This document shows, one piece after another, positions 1 through 8,486 of a stretch of DNA of 64,000 nucleotides; the stretch's first letter is position 1; each line of letters opens with the position of its first letter. Source of the DNA: an uncultured Eubacteriales bacterium (GTDB lineage Bacteria; Bacillota; Clostridia; Peptostreptococcales; Anaerovoracaceae). The stretch covers positions 48,078 through 112,077 of the forward strand of contig CADABZ010000003.1 of the NCBI GenBank assembly GCA_902786355.1. The letters are read 5' to 3'. Below the pieces are notes generated by a model, which did no database searches, was not told the DNA's origin, and was given only the letters and a program-made list of their open reading frames with translations. A program made the position numbers and the translations under genes.

Positions 1-192
1 AAAAAGCTGAGCTTCCCGCATAAACTGATGCTCTTTACAGAGAGGATCAAGAATAACAGCATCCGTGATGAGCGTGAACTGTTCAGCCAGTTCACCGATA
101 TCATGGAGACGGGAGATATCAATAAGGGCAAGATGTTTCTGGAAAAACATCTGCTCAGAATAGAAAACAGAACATTTAATAAGGCCGGTTAA
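1..192 (+). CDS. C-terminal end of a probable GntR-family (FCD) transcriptional regulator, partial
   Basis: The frame is open from the first base and ends with TAA at 190-192, giving 63 residues; the start lies outside the window. The visible part is helical. The segment with GDINKGKMFLEKHL and a following RIE looks like the last helix of the FCD effector domain of GntR-type repressors (pattern: acidic/hydrophobic helix, G-D, A/G-rich turn, M..HL). The DNA-binding domain is not visible, so the family call rests on this one helix. The next gene starts 21 bases downstream on the same strand, so the two may be co-transcribed. Another helical regulator or an unrelated protein cannot be excluded. 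Confidence 0.45.
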   Translation, partial: KKLSFPHKLMLFTERIKNNSIRDERELFSQFTDIMETGDINKGKMFLEKHLLRIENRTFNKAG

Positions 193-213
193 CCGGATAA
201 GAGGAAAGATAAA

Positions 214-3200
214 ATGAGAAAGACGATCAGAATAATAACAGCTGTGATGCTGATAATAATGATGACTGCTACGTCTTTTGCTCTGGCAGAAATTCCTGAG
301 GAGCAGCCACAGAATTCATCATCAGTGACAGAAGTATCAGATGAAGCTGCTGATAAAACTGATGAGAAAGAAAACCCTTCAGAGCTGAGTGAAACAGAAG
401 ATGCGGCTCAGGATGAAGAGGTGATCACGGAGACAGCAGAAGGCAATACCGAAGATGGAGAAGTCTCTGCACAGCCTGAAGAGGCTGAAGCGCCGGCAGA
501 GGAGACAACAGTAACCGAAGAAGCTCCGGCTGAGGAAGCCGGTAAGGTTTCAGTAAAGACTTCATCACCGGTCAGAAAAAGTGCAGCTGCAGTAAAGAGC
601 GCAGGCTCAGGCGAGCCCTTTGCTTTGAAATCTATCTCCTGGAAGATGACATCATACCATGAGTTCTTTGGTGTCGGATATCACCAGAGGAAGATCACCC
701 ATATCAATGATACAGATGTAAATTCCACTAATGACATGAAATCTTCATATGCATTCTGTGTTGAACCTAATGAGGTCGGACCGGAAGGCTGGGATGCGGG
801 TGTAGGAGCCTCATTCAAAGCAGAAGACGGCAAAAACGGGATCAGGATACACACTTTCAATGCAGATAATGCCGGCGATTTCGCGATGATGAGGAAGATG
901 TGCTACTATCTGCCGGGAAGTTATGGCTGGAATTCAAAGACTTCAAAATGGTACAAAACCTACATGAATTCAGTATCAGAAAATGATTTCACTGAATATA
1001 CACTGAGTGCTACGATACTGGCAAAGCAGTGGGCCAAAGACGCAGATGATCCTGAAGGCAATGCAAACTACGGATACAGGAGTCTCAGTGATAAAGGCAA
1101 GGAACTTGTTGATAAGTTCCTCAGGGAGGTGCCGGCTCTGGCCGATCCTCCGGCAGACTTTCTGGCGTTTTATGTAGAGAAGGAAAACACTCAGGACATC
1201 TGGGGAAGTCTGTATGCCGAACCTGAGAGCGGGGAAATCACACTGACCAAGAAGTCGGCATATCCTTCGCTGACAGATGCTCTTCCGGGCAATTACTCTC
1301 TTCAGGGTGCAAAATACTATGTGTACACAGATTCGTCCTGCAAGACAAGAGCAAAGGACCTTTACGATAATGATATAGTTCTCGAAACTGACAAGAAAGG
1401 CAGCGTCAAGGCTGTCGGGGCAGCTGTTGGCGATTACTGGATAAAGGAAGTTTCGGCTTCAAAAGGCTTCAGTCTCGACAAGAACGTATACCATGTCAAG
1501 GTGACTTCAGATAAGACATCTGAAGCAGCTTCTACTGAGCAGCCTGTATATGCATCATTTACCGCGCTGCTGGAAAAACAGAGCGAAGAATACGGATACA
1601 GACGGCTGACAGGCGCTGAGTACACACTCACATACTATGATGTGGATCCTTCAACGAAAGACGTCTCAGGCCTCAAGCCTGCTAAAACCTGGGTGTTTCG
1701 CACAAGGGAGGGGAAAGATCCTGACAGCAATGCTTCTGTAGCCTGCATAGACTTCAGCAAGGACAAGCCTGTGAGCGGCGGAAGCATGTATAAAGCCGGA
1801 GATAATGCTGTAATGCCTCTTGGTGTCTTTACCCTGAAAGAGACAAAAGCACCTAAAGGGCTCGCTGCTGATCCGAATACTTATCTTGGATGCTGCAAAG
1901 CATCAGGCGATTCATCTGCAAATGTGACGATAAATGGCTCCGATACTCTGTATGTGGATTACAGCGGCAGATTCAGGCTGCTTAATACAGAACTGGAGAA
2001 GACCGTAAAGCTTATAATACAGAAAAAAGATGCAGAGACCGGAAAAACTGAGCCGCAGGGACAGGAAAGCGAGTCAAGAAAAGCTGCATATGCATCACTT
2101 GAAGGAGCGGTGTATAAAGTCTATATGAATGATCCTGCGGAGGACGAAGACCCTGAAGTTGGTGAGATGATCACTGACCAAAGCGGAAGAGCGGAGCTGT
2201 CCACTGATAAAAGGACAGGAAAAGGACTTATGCCTGGGATCTACTATATTAAGGAGATAAAGGCATCGCCCGGATATGTTGCGGATTCATTAACTGAGAA
2301 AGAGCAGAAGAACAAGTATCAGGATGGAATGCATATAGTGAAAGCCAGAGCGGATGATGATCCGGATACTTCTGTATGCGAATATACAATTGATTCGATG
2401 GAAGCACCGCATCATACACTGATACACAAGACAGACGTGACGACCGGAAAAGAACTGCCGGGGGCCAAGCTTCAGGTCCTTGACTCAGAGGGGAACATCG
2501 TTGAGGAATGGGTCTCAACTGATAAACCCCACGATATCATCGCTCTTCCTGACGGAAAATACACACTGCGCGAACTTACTGCACCATATGGCTATGAGAT
2601 CAGAGAAGATGCAGTATTTGAAGTAACGGCGGATAAAGTAATCAGTGAAGCAGTGATGAAAAACCAGCCTGTCAATGTGACTACGACTGCAAAGCATGCT
2701 GCAACAGATGCTCACAGCGGAGCAGCGTCAGGAGAGGCAAAGATCACAGATACTGTGAAGATGGAAGGCCTGTGCAAAAACGGGACCTACAGGATAGAAG
2801 GAACCCTTATGGACCGGAGGACAGGTAAGCCTGTAACTGATGAAAAGGGTGAGCCTTTGACGGAAGAAGCAGAATTCGCAGCAGATGCGGAAAATGTATC
2901 AGTTGATCTTCTGTTCGGGTTCGATCAGAAAAAGTTTTCGAAGGGTGCGACTGTGGTCGTATTTGAAAAACTGTACAGGGTCGAGGCTCCTGACGAAGGC
3001 GGGGAGAGGAAAGTCACTGAGATACAGAAGCATGAAGACATCAATAACGAAGATCAGAGCATCCATTACGGAGGTATAGCTTCGACTGAAGCAACAGACA
3101 GAAGGAGCAGTACACACAATATCTCACCGGACAGAGAAACAGTTATTGTAGACCATGTAAAATATAGCAATCTCTCTGTGAAAGACAGCTATATCCTGAC

Positions 3201-3555
3201 CGGAGAGCTATACGATAAAACGACAGGGAAGCTTACGGGCATAAAAGCAACCGGCGAGTTTTCACCGGAAGCTTCAGAAGGACAGACGCAGTTGGAATTC
3301 TGCCTGGATACTTCTGAGCTTCAGGATCATACCCTTGTGGTGTTTGAGAAACTGTACGTCAGGACATCTTCTGAGGACAAAACTGTACTGATAGACACCC
3401 ATGAGAATCCTGACGATAAAGCACAGACTGTGCATGTAGATAAAAGACCGGCAGGACCGAAGACAGGAGATAATACCGTCCTGCGTGCGTATCTGATGCT
3501 CGGTGCTGCGGCACTGTCATCACTGATACTGATGATCAGAAAGAGTCTTGAATGA
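214..3555 (+). CDS. Large cell-wall-anchored adhesin with thioester, SpaA/Cna-B and VaFE domains
   Basis: A protein of 1113 residues. Residues 1-25 form a signal peptide ending ALA, followed by an acidic, Pro/Glu-rich stalk to about residue 130. Residues 140-330 resemble a thioester adhesin domain: Cys182 in AFCVEP and Gln272 in AKQW are the candidate bond partners, which in known members let the protein bind host amines covalently. At least four SpaA/Cna-B-like beta domains follow (starting near residues 340, 451, 599 and 734, each ending in a YxIKE or YTLRE type strand). Two VaFE-type repeats start near 821 and 975. The C-terminus has GPKTGD at about 1081, a hydrophobic segment and a short basic tail, as in sortase substrates, although Gly replaces the first Leu of LPXTG. 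It has a GAGG-type ribosome site. Expected role: a surface adhesin anchored to peptidoglycan. Its stop codon abuts the stop of maf on the other strand. Confidence 0.85.
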   Translation: MRKTIRIITAVMLIIMMTATSFALAEIPEEQPQNSSSVTEVSDEAADKTDEKENPSELSETEDAAQDEEVITETAEGNTEDGEVSAQPEEAEAPAEETTVTEEAPAEEAGKVSVKTSSPVRKSAAAVKSAGSGEPFALKSISWKMTSYHEFFGVGYHQRKITHINDTDVNSTNDMKSSYAFCVEPNEVGPEGWDAGVGASFKAEDGKNGIRIHTFNADNAGDFAMMRKMCYYLPGSYGWNSKTSKWYKTYMNSVSENDFTEYTLSATILAKQWAKDADDPEGNANYGYRSLSDKGKELVDKFLREVPALADPPADFLAFYVEKENTQDIWGSLYAEPESGEITLTKKSAYPSLTDALPGNYSLQGAKYYVYTDSSCKTRAKDLYDNDIVLETDKKGSVKAVGAAVGDYWIKEVSASKGFSLDKNVYHVKVTSDKTSEAASTEQPVYASFTALLEKQSEEYGYRRLTGAEYTLTYYDVDPSTKDVSGLKPAKTWVFRTREGKDPDSNASVACIDFSKDKPVSGGSMYKAGDNAVMPLGVFTLKETKAPKGLAADPNTYLGCCKASGDSSANVTINGSDTLYVDYSGRFRLLNTELEKTVKLIIQKKDAETGKTEPQGQESESRKAAYASLEGAVYKVYMNDPAEDEDPEVGEMITDQSGRAELSTDKRTGKGLMPGIYYIKEIKASPGYVADSLTEKEQKNKYQDGMHIVKARADDDPDTSVCEYTIDSMEAPHHTLIHKTDVTTGKELPGAKLQVLDSEGNIVEEWVSTDKPHDIIALPDGKYTLRELTAPYGYEIREDAVFEVTADKVISEAVMKNQPVNVTTTAKHAATDAHSGAASGEAKITDTVKMEGLCKNGTYRIEGTLMDRRTGKPVTDEKGEPLTEEAEFAADAENVSVDLLFGFDQKKFSKGATVVVFEKLYRVEAPDEGGERKVTEIQKHEDINNEDQSIHYGGIASTEATDRRSSTHNISPDRETVIVDHVKYSNLSVKDSYILTGELYDKTTGKLTGIKATGEFSPEASEGQTQLEFCLDTSELQDHTLVVFEKLYVRTSSEDKTVLIDTHENPDDKAQTVHVDKRPAGPKTGDNTVLRAYLMLGAAALSSLILMIRKSLE

Positions 3556-4125
3556 TTACATATAATCACGGATGAGCGGCTCGATCCTGTAGTACGGAAG
3601 ACCTACTACGTTGTCGTAATCACCCTTGATGTGGTCGATATGTTTGCTGAAATATCCCTGTATCGCATATGAGCCGGCTTTATCGTACGGCTCTTCCATG
3701 GAGATATACTCATAGATATCATCATCAGAATAGTTTTTGCAGTGTACCTCGGTTATATCACTGAGGACACTGCACGAACCCGTGTCAGTATCTATGATAG
3801 CTACGCCAGTCACAACATAGTGGACTGTTCCTCGTATCTTATCGAGCATGCGAAAAGCATCTTCAGCATCTTTCGGCTTGCCCATTATCTGGTCTTTCCA
3901 GACTAATGTGTCGGCGCCGATGATTATATGACCGGGATATTTCTCATGGACAGCTTCATAGCAGGCCATGGCCTTGCGTTTTGCAAGCATTTCAACAGCA
4001 TCTGTCATGCTGATGCCTTCAGGAAGAGTTTCGTCAGTGTCGGCCGGTATGACGATAGCATTGATCCCGTTTTTGCGAAGGATCTCTATTCGTCTCGGTG
4101 ATTTTGATGCAAGAATTATTCTCAT
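3556..4125 (-). CDS. maf: Maf-type nucleoside triphosphate pyrophosphatase
   Basis: A protein of 189 residues, the usual Maf length. It opens with IILASKSPRR, the phosphate-binding SxSPRR signature (Ser7 to Arg12), and has the catalytic region IIGADTLV with Asp72 followed by GKP. Maf proteins hydrolyse non-canonical or modified NTPs (dTTP/UTP in one subfamily, m7GTP in another) and are linked to house-cleaning and septation arrest. The gene is alone on the minus strand, with its stop directly adjacent to the adhesin stop. The subfamily is not assigned here. Confidence 0.93.
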   Translation of the reverse strand: MRIILASKSPRRIEILRKNGINAIVIPADTDETLPEGISMTDAVEMLAKRKAMACYEAVHEKYPGHIIIGADTLVWKDQIMGKPKDAEDAFRMLDKIRGTVHYVVTGVAIIDTDTGSCSVLSDITEVHCKNYSDDDIYEYISMEEPYDKAGSYAIQGYFSKHIDHIKGDYDNVVGLPYYRIEPLIRDYM

Positions 4126-4265
4126 AATCAGTAATATAGGTGAATTTGCCGGTGATATGTGCTATAACAGATTGTGCAGATCATGAAAGATCTGTCTTTC
4201 GTGAAAGATTATAATTGTCAGACCGCTGCGAAGCAACGGCTATTGAAATTTTTACACTTAATGGC

Positions 4266-4294
4266 TTGACTTTATAGTGGACAGTGCATATAAT
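4266..4294 (+). promoter_or_regulatory. Sigma-70 promoter of the infC operon
   Basis: TTGACT (4266-4271), a 17-base spacer and TATAAT (4289-4294) make a near-consensus promoter. Transcription should start near 4301, leaving a leader of about 145 bases before infC. Confidence 0.85.
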
Positions 4295-4300
4295 ATCTGA

Positions 4301-4436
4301 GGTCAAAGCAGAAGTTATCCGCTTCTCGCCTTGCAGACTAGCGTTGGCAGGGCTCAATATAGAGATGATTCTATTGATGCGGATACTTATGTGTCCGCAT
4401 TTTTTATACGTACTGTTCCCCATGGATTATTGGAGG
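4301..4436 (+). promoter_or_regulatory. Structured infC-rpmI-rplT leader, probably an L20-type autoregulatory leader
   Basis: The leader folds into a stem of GCCTTGC (4328-4334) with GCAGGGC (4347-4353), then an intrinsic terminator hairpin (4378-4405), then the GGAGG site (4432-4436). In Bacillus, the same operon is controlled by L20 through premature termination in the leader. Position, gene order and the terminator fit that scheme. The identity with the L20 leader family is inferred, since no alignment was possible. Confidence 0.6.
4378..4405 (+). terminator. Attenuator terminator in the infC leader
   Basis: TGCGGATAC (4378-4386) pairs with GTGTCCGCA (4391-4399) over a TTAT loop, with one G-T pair, and is followed directly by six T (4400-4405). 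It lies between the promoter and infC, so it must act as a regulated stop. Confidence 0.85.
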
Positions 4437-4444
4437 TAAGAACA

Positions 4445-4975
4445 ATTAGTACTAAGGACAATAAACAGACTCAGATCAATGATGAAATCAGAGCATCTGA
4501 AGTTCGTCTTATCAACGAAAAAGGCGAAATGGTAGGCATCGTCAGCATTGACGAGGCTCTGAATCTTGCTGAAGCGGCTGATCTTGACCTTGTCAATATC
4601 TCGCCGAACGCAGTTCCTCCTGTATGCAAGATACTTGACTACGGGAAGTACCGCTATGAACAGCAGAAGAAAGAAAAGACTGCTAAGAAGAATCAGCATG
4701 TGACAGAGATCAAGGAGATCAGACTCAGCGCATCCATCGAGGATCATGATGTCCAGGTCAAGGCAAAGACCGCTACTAAGTTCCTGCAGGACGGAGACAA
4801 GGTAAAGGTCAGTCTGAGATTCAGGGGCAGAGAGCGTGATTACACACAGCTGGGATTTGATGCAATGGCTAAGTTCGCTGATCTGGTATCAGATTACGGC
4901 GTCATCGAGAAGCCTGCCAAGATGGAAGGCCGCAGGATGAACATGTTCCTGGCACCGAAAAAAGATAAAAAGTAA
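4445..4975 (+). CDS. infC: Translation initiation factor IF-3, AUU start codon
   Basis: IF-3 binds the 30S subunit, discriminates against non-cognate start codons and prevents subunit joining. The reading frame contains the classic N-domain QINDEIRASEVRLI, then a lysine-rich linker (EQQKKEKTAKKNQ), then the C-domain (EIRLSASIEDHD, VKVSLRFRGRE, KMEGRRM). The chosen start is ATT at 4445, eight bases after GGAGG (4432-4436), giving 176 residues, the normal length. An in-frame ATG lies upstream at 4331, but it falls inside the leader stem and has no ribosome site. An AUU start is known for infC in other bacteria and allows IF-3 to repress its own translation. First gene of infC-rpmI-rplT. Confidence 0.93.
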   Translation: MSTKDNKQTQINDEIRASEVRLINEKGEMVGIVSIDEALNLAEAADLDLVNISPNAVPPVCKILDYGKYRYEQQKKEKTAKKNQHVTEIKEIRLSASIEDHDVQVKAKTATKFLQDGDKVKVSLRFRGRERDYTQLGFDAMAKFADLVSDYGVIEKPAKMEGRRMNMFLAPKKDKK

Positions 4976-4999
4976 ACAGTTTACATAGGAGGACCCAAA

Positions 5000-5200
5000 A
5001 TGGCTAAGAACAAGATGAAGTCACACAGAGGCGCTATGAAGCGTCTGCACCTTACAGGCTCCGGCAAGGTCAAGAGAAATAAGGCATATAAGAGCCATAT
5101 CCTTACCAAGAAGACAGCCAAGAGGAAGAGAGGCCTTCGCAAGGCTACAACTCTCACAAGTGCAGATCTGAAGCGTATGCTGAGATCAATGGCTAAATAA
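5000..5200 (+). CDS. rpmI: 50S ribosomal protein L35
   Basis: 66 residues, very basic, starting [15 protein letters not shown] and containing the typical [16 protein letters not shown] and [11 protein letters not shown] segments, with ADLKRML near the end. It is a structural protein of the large subunit. An AGGAGG site sits before the ATG. It lies 24 bases after infC and 18 bases before rplT in the standard operon order. Confidence 0.97.
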   Translation: MAKNKMKSHRGAMKRLHLTGSGKVKRNKAYKSHILTKKTAKRKRGLRKATTLTSADLKRMLRSMAK

Positions 5201-5218
5201 TTCAGGAGGTAATGAACT

Positions 5219-5572
5219 ATGGCAAGAGTTAAGAAGGGCGTTAATGCTCATAAGAGACATAAGAAAATTCTTAAGCAGGCTAAGGGATTCTACGGAAGAA
5301 GAAAGAACACATTCAGAGCTGCTAACCCTGCAGTAATGAGAAGCCTGAGATCTGCATATGCAGGACGTAAGAACAAGAAGAGAGAATACAGAAGACTTTG
5401 GATCGCAAGAATCAATGCTGCTTCCAGAGCTAACGGCATCTCCTACAGCAAGCTCATGAACGGACTTAAGAAGGCCGGCATCGAGATCAACCGCAAGATG
5501 CTCTCCGAGATGGCTATCTATGATGCAGCAGGATTTGCTACACTCTGCGAGACAGCTAAGAAGTACTGCTAA
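5219..5572 (+). CDS. rplT: 50S ribosomal protein L20
   Basis: 117 residues with the L20 hallmarks: [43 protein letters not shown] and a hydrophobic C-terminal helix ([15 protein letters not shown]). L20 is needed early in 50S assembly and, in Firmicutes, represses its own operon through the leader upstream of infC. Preceded by AGGAGG. Last gene of the operon, followed by a strong terminator. Confidence 0.97.
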   Translation: MARVKKGVNAHKRHKKILKQAKGFYGRRKNTFRAANPAVMRSLRSAYAGRKNKKREYRRLWIARINAASRANGISYSKLMNGLKKAGIEINRKMLSEMAIYDAAGFATLCETAKKYC

Positions 5573-5586
5573 TACGACGATGTAAG

Positions 5587-5624
5587 ATGTGTCAGAAGGG
5601 AGAACCTTTTGACACATTTTTTTT
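5587..5624 (+). terminator. Intrinsic terminator after rplT
   Basis: ATGTGTCA (5587-5594) pairs with TGACACAT (5610-5617), extended inward by AAGG/CCTT, and is followed by eight T ending at 5624. Confidence 0.92.
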
Positions 5625-5646
5625 ACAAGGACCGGAGGTTATCATA

Positions 5647-5856
5647 ATGAGTTACTTCATAAGCCATATAGGGGTCATATTTCTGGCGGCATGCTTCATT
5701 GCCGTCTGCGCAGTGGCATGGTGGTATCTGACAGACAAGAATGCCAGACTCAAAAGACAGCGTGCCGAGGCGCGCAAGGCTGCAGCTGCAGCCGCAGCAG
5801 TCGCAGAGCGCAAAAAAGACGAAAAAGAAAACGGACAGGACCCTGAAGCAGAGTAG
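5647..5856 (+). CDS. Small single-pass membrane protein of unknown function
   Basis: 69 residues starting at the ATG at 5647, eight bases after GGAGG (5634-5638). Residues 7-27 are a strong transmembrane helix (GVIFLAACFIAVCAVAWWYL). The rest is a charged, alanine-rich helix with KRQRAEARKAAAA and an acidic end, so the likely topology is N-out with the tail in the cytoplasm. I do not recognise a family. It sits 14 bases before the beta-helix gene and shares its transcription unit, with a terminator before it and one after the pair. Possible role as a membrane partner of that protein is only inference from the pairing. Confidence 0.7.
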   Translation: MSYFISHIGVIFLAACFIAVCAVAWWYLTDKNARLKRQRAEARKAAAAAAAVAERKKDEKENGQDPEAE

Positions 5857-5870
5857 GAGCGGGCAGAAGT

Positions 5871-7892
5871 ATGAAGATCTATGTAGATGCCAGCGCAGCA
5901 CCGGGCGGCAGCGGTACGCAGGAGGCACCATTCAGAACTATCCAGGCAGCAGCAGATATCGCTGTGCCTGGAGATGATGTTATTGTAATGCCCGGGATCT
6001 ACAGGGAAAATGTCGATCCGAAAAATGCCGGAACCGAGGATGCACGCATAGTCTACCGTTCTGCTCAGCCGCATAAGGCTGTTATCACAGGAGCAGAGGC
6101 CCTGAGCGGATGGAAGAAGGACGGCGGTATCTGGACGGCCAGGGTGAACAACAGCATATTCACTGAGCGTAACCCTTATACAACAAGAGTCAGCGGAGAC
6201 TGGTTCATGGCAGAATTCATCGCCCACACAGGCGATGTGCTGCTCAATGGCAAGTCGATGTATGAAGCTCTGTCTGTATCAGATGTCAGGAAGGGGCAGC
6301 CTTCTGCTGCTTCGTGGGACAGGGATTTCTCTGTCTATCAGTGGTATGCAGAGCAGGACGGAGATGAGACAGTTTTCTATGCGAATTTCCAGGACATGGA
6401 TCCCAACACAGAACATGTCGAGATCACTGTACGCTCAGCGTGTTTTGCTCCTCAGAAGGAAGGCACAGGCTATATAACGCTCAGCGGCTTTACCGTATGC
6501 TGTGCTGCGACCCAGTGGGCTCCACCTACAGCTTTTCAGGAAGGAATGATCGCTCCGCACTGGTCCAGGGGCTGGATCATCGAGGATTGCGAAGTCTATG
6601 AATCCAAATGCAGCGGCATCTCTCTGGGCAAATATAGACAGAAAACCAACGATAATAAATGGCTCAACTGGAAATACAAAGACGGGACACAGACAGAGCG
6701 TGAGTGCATATGTCTGGCGCAGGCAGAAGGATGGTCAAAAGAAACTGTCGGATCGCATATCGTAAGGAGATGCGATATCCATGACTGCGGGCAGACCGGC
6801 ATCGTCGGACATCTCGGCGGAGTCTTTTCACTTATCGAGGACAACCATATCCATCATATCAACAATAAGCAGAATCTTGCCGGCGCTGAGATCGGCGGGA
6901 TAAAAATGCATGCTGCTATAGATACGGTGTTCAGGCACAATCACATCCACCACTGCACACGCGGCCTGTGGCTTGACTGGCAGGCACAGGGGACAAGGGT
7001 GACTCAGAACCTGATGCATGACAATACCATCCCTGTGATGGAGGAGGCACCGGAAAAACCGGACCTGGCGATAACACAGGCACTGGGCGAGGACATTTTT
7101 GTCGAAGTGTCACACGGGCCTACGCTCATAGATAACAATATCCTGCTTTCCGACCGCGCTGTTAAGATCGCATGCCAGGGTGTGGCAGCAGTCCACAACA
7201 TCATCGCCGGAGGGCTTGTTTCAGTTGGAATGGGCACCGATAACGGAGCTCTTACACTGGCATCTCCAAGGTATACTCCGTATCATCTCCCTCACAGGAC
7301 GGAAGTTGCCGGATTTATGACATTCCTGCACGGTGATGACAGATTCTACAACAACATATTCATCCAGAAGCCGGTAAGACCTGTGATGAAAATGCTGATG
7401 GATACGATGAGCGGGGACCGGAATGCCTGGGATGACTGCAATGTTATGGCAGGAACATTCAGATTCGACGGATATATGACCTTTGAGGAATGGGACAGGG
7501 AATTCGAAGGCTACTGCGGCATGGGTTCACCTGCGAGCGACCGCTACTATATTCCGCTGCCGGTATGGGCGGAAGGAAACATATACTGTAACGGTGCAAG
7601 GCCATGGGAAAAAGAAAAAGGCGCAGTGGTCGACACTGAGCATGAGATAACGATCCGCCTTGAGGAACACAGCGACGGATGGCATCTTTTTACCAACCTT
7701 GCAGATGCTGTCACACAGGATGCGCCTCATATGATCGATACAGATACTCTGGGCATGGCCTTTGAACCTGAGCAGAGATTCGAAGATCCGGACGGAAGCC
7801 CGATAACTTTCGATACCGATTACTTCGGGAACAGAAGAGAGACCGTCACCGCAGGACCGTTCGCGATTCTTGAAAAACACTATATGTTGTGA
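5871..7892 (+). CDS. Right-handed parallel beta-helix repeat protein, probable carbohydrate-active enzyme
   Basis: 673 residues without a signal peptide. The N-terminus (MKIYVDASAAPGGSGT, then PFRTIQAAADIAVPGDDV and MPGIYREN) is the typical entry into a right-handed beta-helix as in pectate-lyase-like and glycosidase folds. The middle has several turns with the pattern of short beta strands and His/Asn-rich loops (HIVRRCDIHDCGQTGI, LIEDNHIHHINN, VFRHNHIHHC, LIDNNILLSD). Aromatic and acidic residues in loops (WLDWQAQG, EDCEVYESKCSG) would suit sugar binding. The likely substrate is an oligosaccharide handled in the cytosol, but the enzyme class cannot be fixed. An AGGAG-like site precedes the ATG. 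Confidence 0.8.
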   Translation: MKIYVDASAAPGGSGTQEAPFRTIQAAADIAVPGDDVIVMPGIYRENVDPKNAGTEDARIVYRSAQPHKAVITGAEALSGWKKDGGIWTARVNNSIFTERNPYTTRVSGDWFMAEFIAHTGDVLLNGKSMYEALSVSDVRKGQPSAASWDRDFSVYQWYAEQDGDETVFYANFQDMDPNTEHVEITVRSACFAPQKEGTGYITLSGFTVCCAATQWAPPTAFQEGMIAPHWSRGWIIEDCEVYESKCSGISLGKYRQKTNDNKWLNWKYKDGTQTERECICLAQAEGWSKETVGSHIVRRCDIHDCGQTGIVGHLGGVFSLIEDNHIHHINNKQNLAGAEIGGIKMHAAIDTVFRHNHIHHCTRGLWLDWQAQGTRVTQNLMHDNTIPVMEEAPEKPDLAITQALGEDIFVEVSHGPTLIDNNILLSDRAVKIACQGVAAVHNIIAGGLVSVGMGTDNGALTLASPRYTPYHLPHRTEVAGFMTFLHGDDRFYNNIFIQKPVRPVMKMLMDTMSGDRNAWDDCNVMAGTFRFDGYMTFEEWDREFEGYCGMGSPASDRYYIPLPVWAEGNIYCNGARPWEKEKGAVVDTEHEITIRLEEHSDGWHLFTNLADAVTQDAPHMIDTDTLGMAFEPEQRFEDPDGSPITFDTDYFGNRRETVTAGPFAILEKHYML

Positions 7893-7920
7893 TATTCTGT
7901 AAAAGGAATATCACTTTTTT
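7889..7920 (+). terminator. Intrinsic terminator after the beta-helix gene
   Basis: GTGATATTC (7889-7897) pairs with GAATATCAC (7906-7914), followed by six T. The left arm overlaps the stop codon of the gene. Confidence 0.9.
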
Positions 7921-7947
7921 GATTATCGCACTATCCGGAAATACATC
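7919..7947 (+). promoter_or_regulatory. Possible promoter of nrdR
   Basis: TTGATT (7919-7924), 17 bases, TACATC (7942-7947). The -10 is weak, but the site falls just after the previous terminator and before nrdR, where a promoter is needed. Confidence 0.3.
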
Positions 7948-7983
7948 ATTAAGTGCTGAAATGCGAGATGGAGGTTGTCAGTT

Positions 7984-8430
7984 ATGAAATGCCCGTACTG
8001 CAATTATGAGGATACCAAAGTCGTAGATTCGAGACCGGTTGAAGATGGGCTTGCTACAAGAAGAAGGAGAGAATGTGCAAAGTGCCACAGGAGGTTTACC
8101 ACATTCGAGAAGATCGAGAATTCACTCCTTGTAGTAGTCAAGAAAGACGGGACGCGTGAGAGCTTTGATAAGAACAAGATCATCAACGGCATCATGAAGG
8201 CATGTCAGAAGACAAAGGTAACTTACGATGATGTCCAGAAGATCGCTGACAATATCGAAAGAGGACTCAGCAATACGATGGAGAAAGAGATCCAGTCAAC
8301 GATGATCGGAAGACTCATCATGGACGAGCTCAAGAGGATAGATCAGGTAGCTTACGTGCGTTTTGCATCTGTATATCAGGAATTCAAGAGCGTTGATACA
8401 TTCATAGACGAGATCAACAAGCTCAGATAG
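7984..8430 (+). CDS. nrdR: Transcriptional repressor NrdR of ribonucleotide reductase genes
   Basis: 148 residues from the ATG at 7984, nine bases after GGAGG; a TTG three codons upstream is in frame but too close to that site. The N-terminus is a zinc ribbon: Cys3, Cys6 (CPYC), Cys31 and Cys34 (CAKC), with VVDSRPVEDGLATRRRREC between them. Residues from about 46 form an ATP-cone (VVKKDGTRESFDKNKIINGI, then KACQKT). NrdR senses ATP/dATP and binds NrdR boxes at ribonucleotide reductase promoters. No NrdR box was recognised here. Confidence 0.96.
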   Translation: MKCPYCNYEDTKVVDSRPVEDGLATRRRRECAKCHRRFTTFEKIENSLLVVVKKDGTRESFDKNKIINGIMKACQKTKVTYDDVQKIADNIERGLSNTMEKEIQSTMIGRLIMDELKRIDQVAYVRFASVYQEFKSVDTFIDEINKLR

Positions 8431-8486
8431 GATGCGCTTTCGCACAGAGATATCAGTACACAGGAAGAACAGAGGAACATACTGAA

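Noticed and set aside
4331-4444. Upstream ATG extension of infC
   Set aside because: It lies within the leader stem and terminator, has no ribosome site, and adds residues not found in IF-3.
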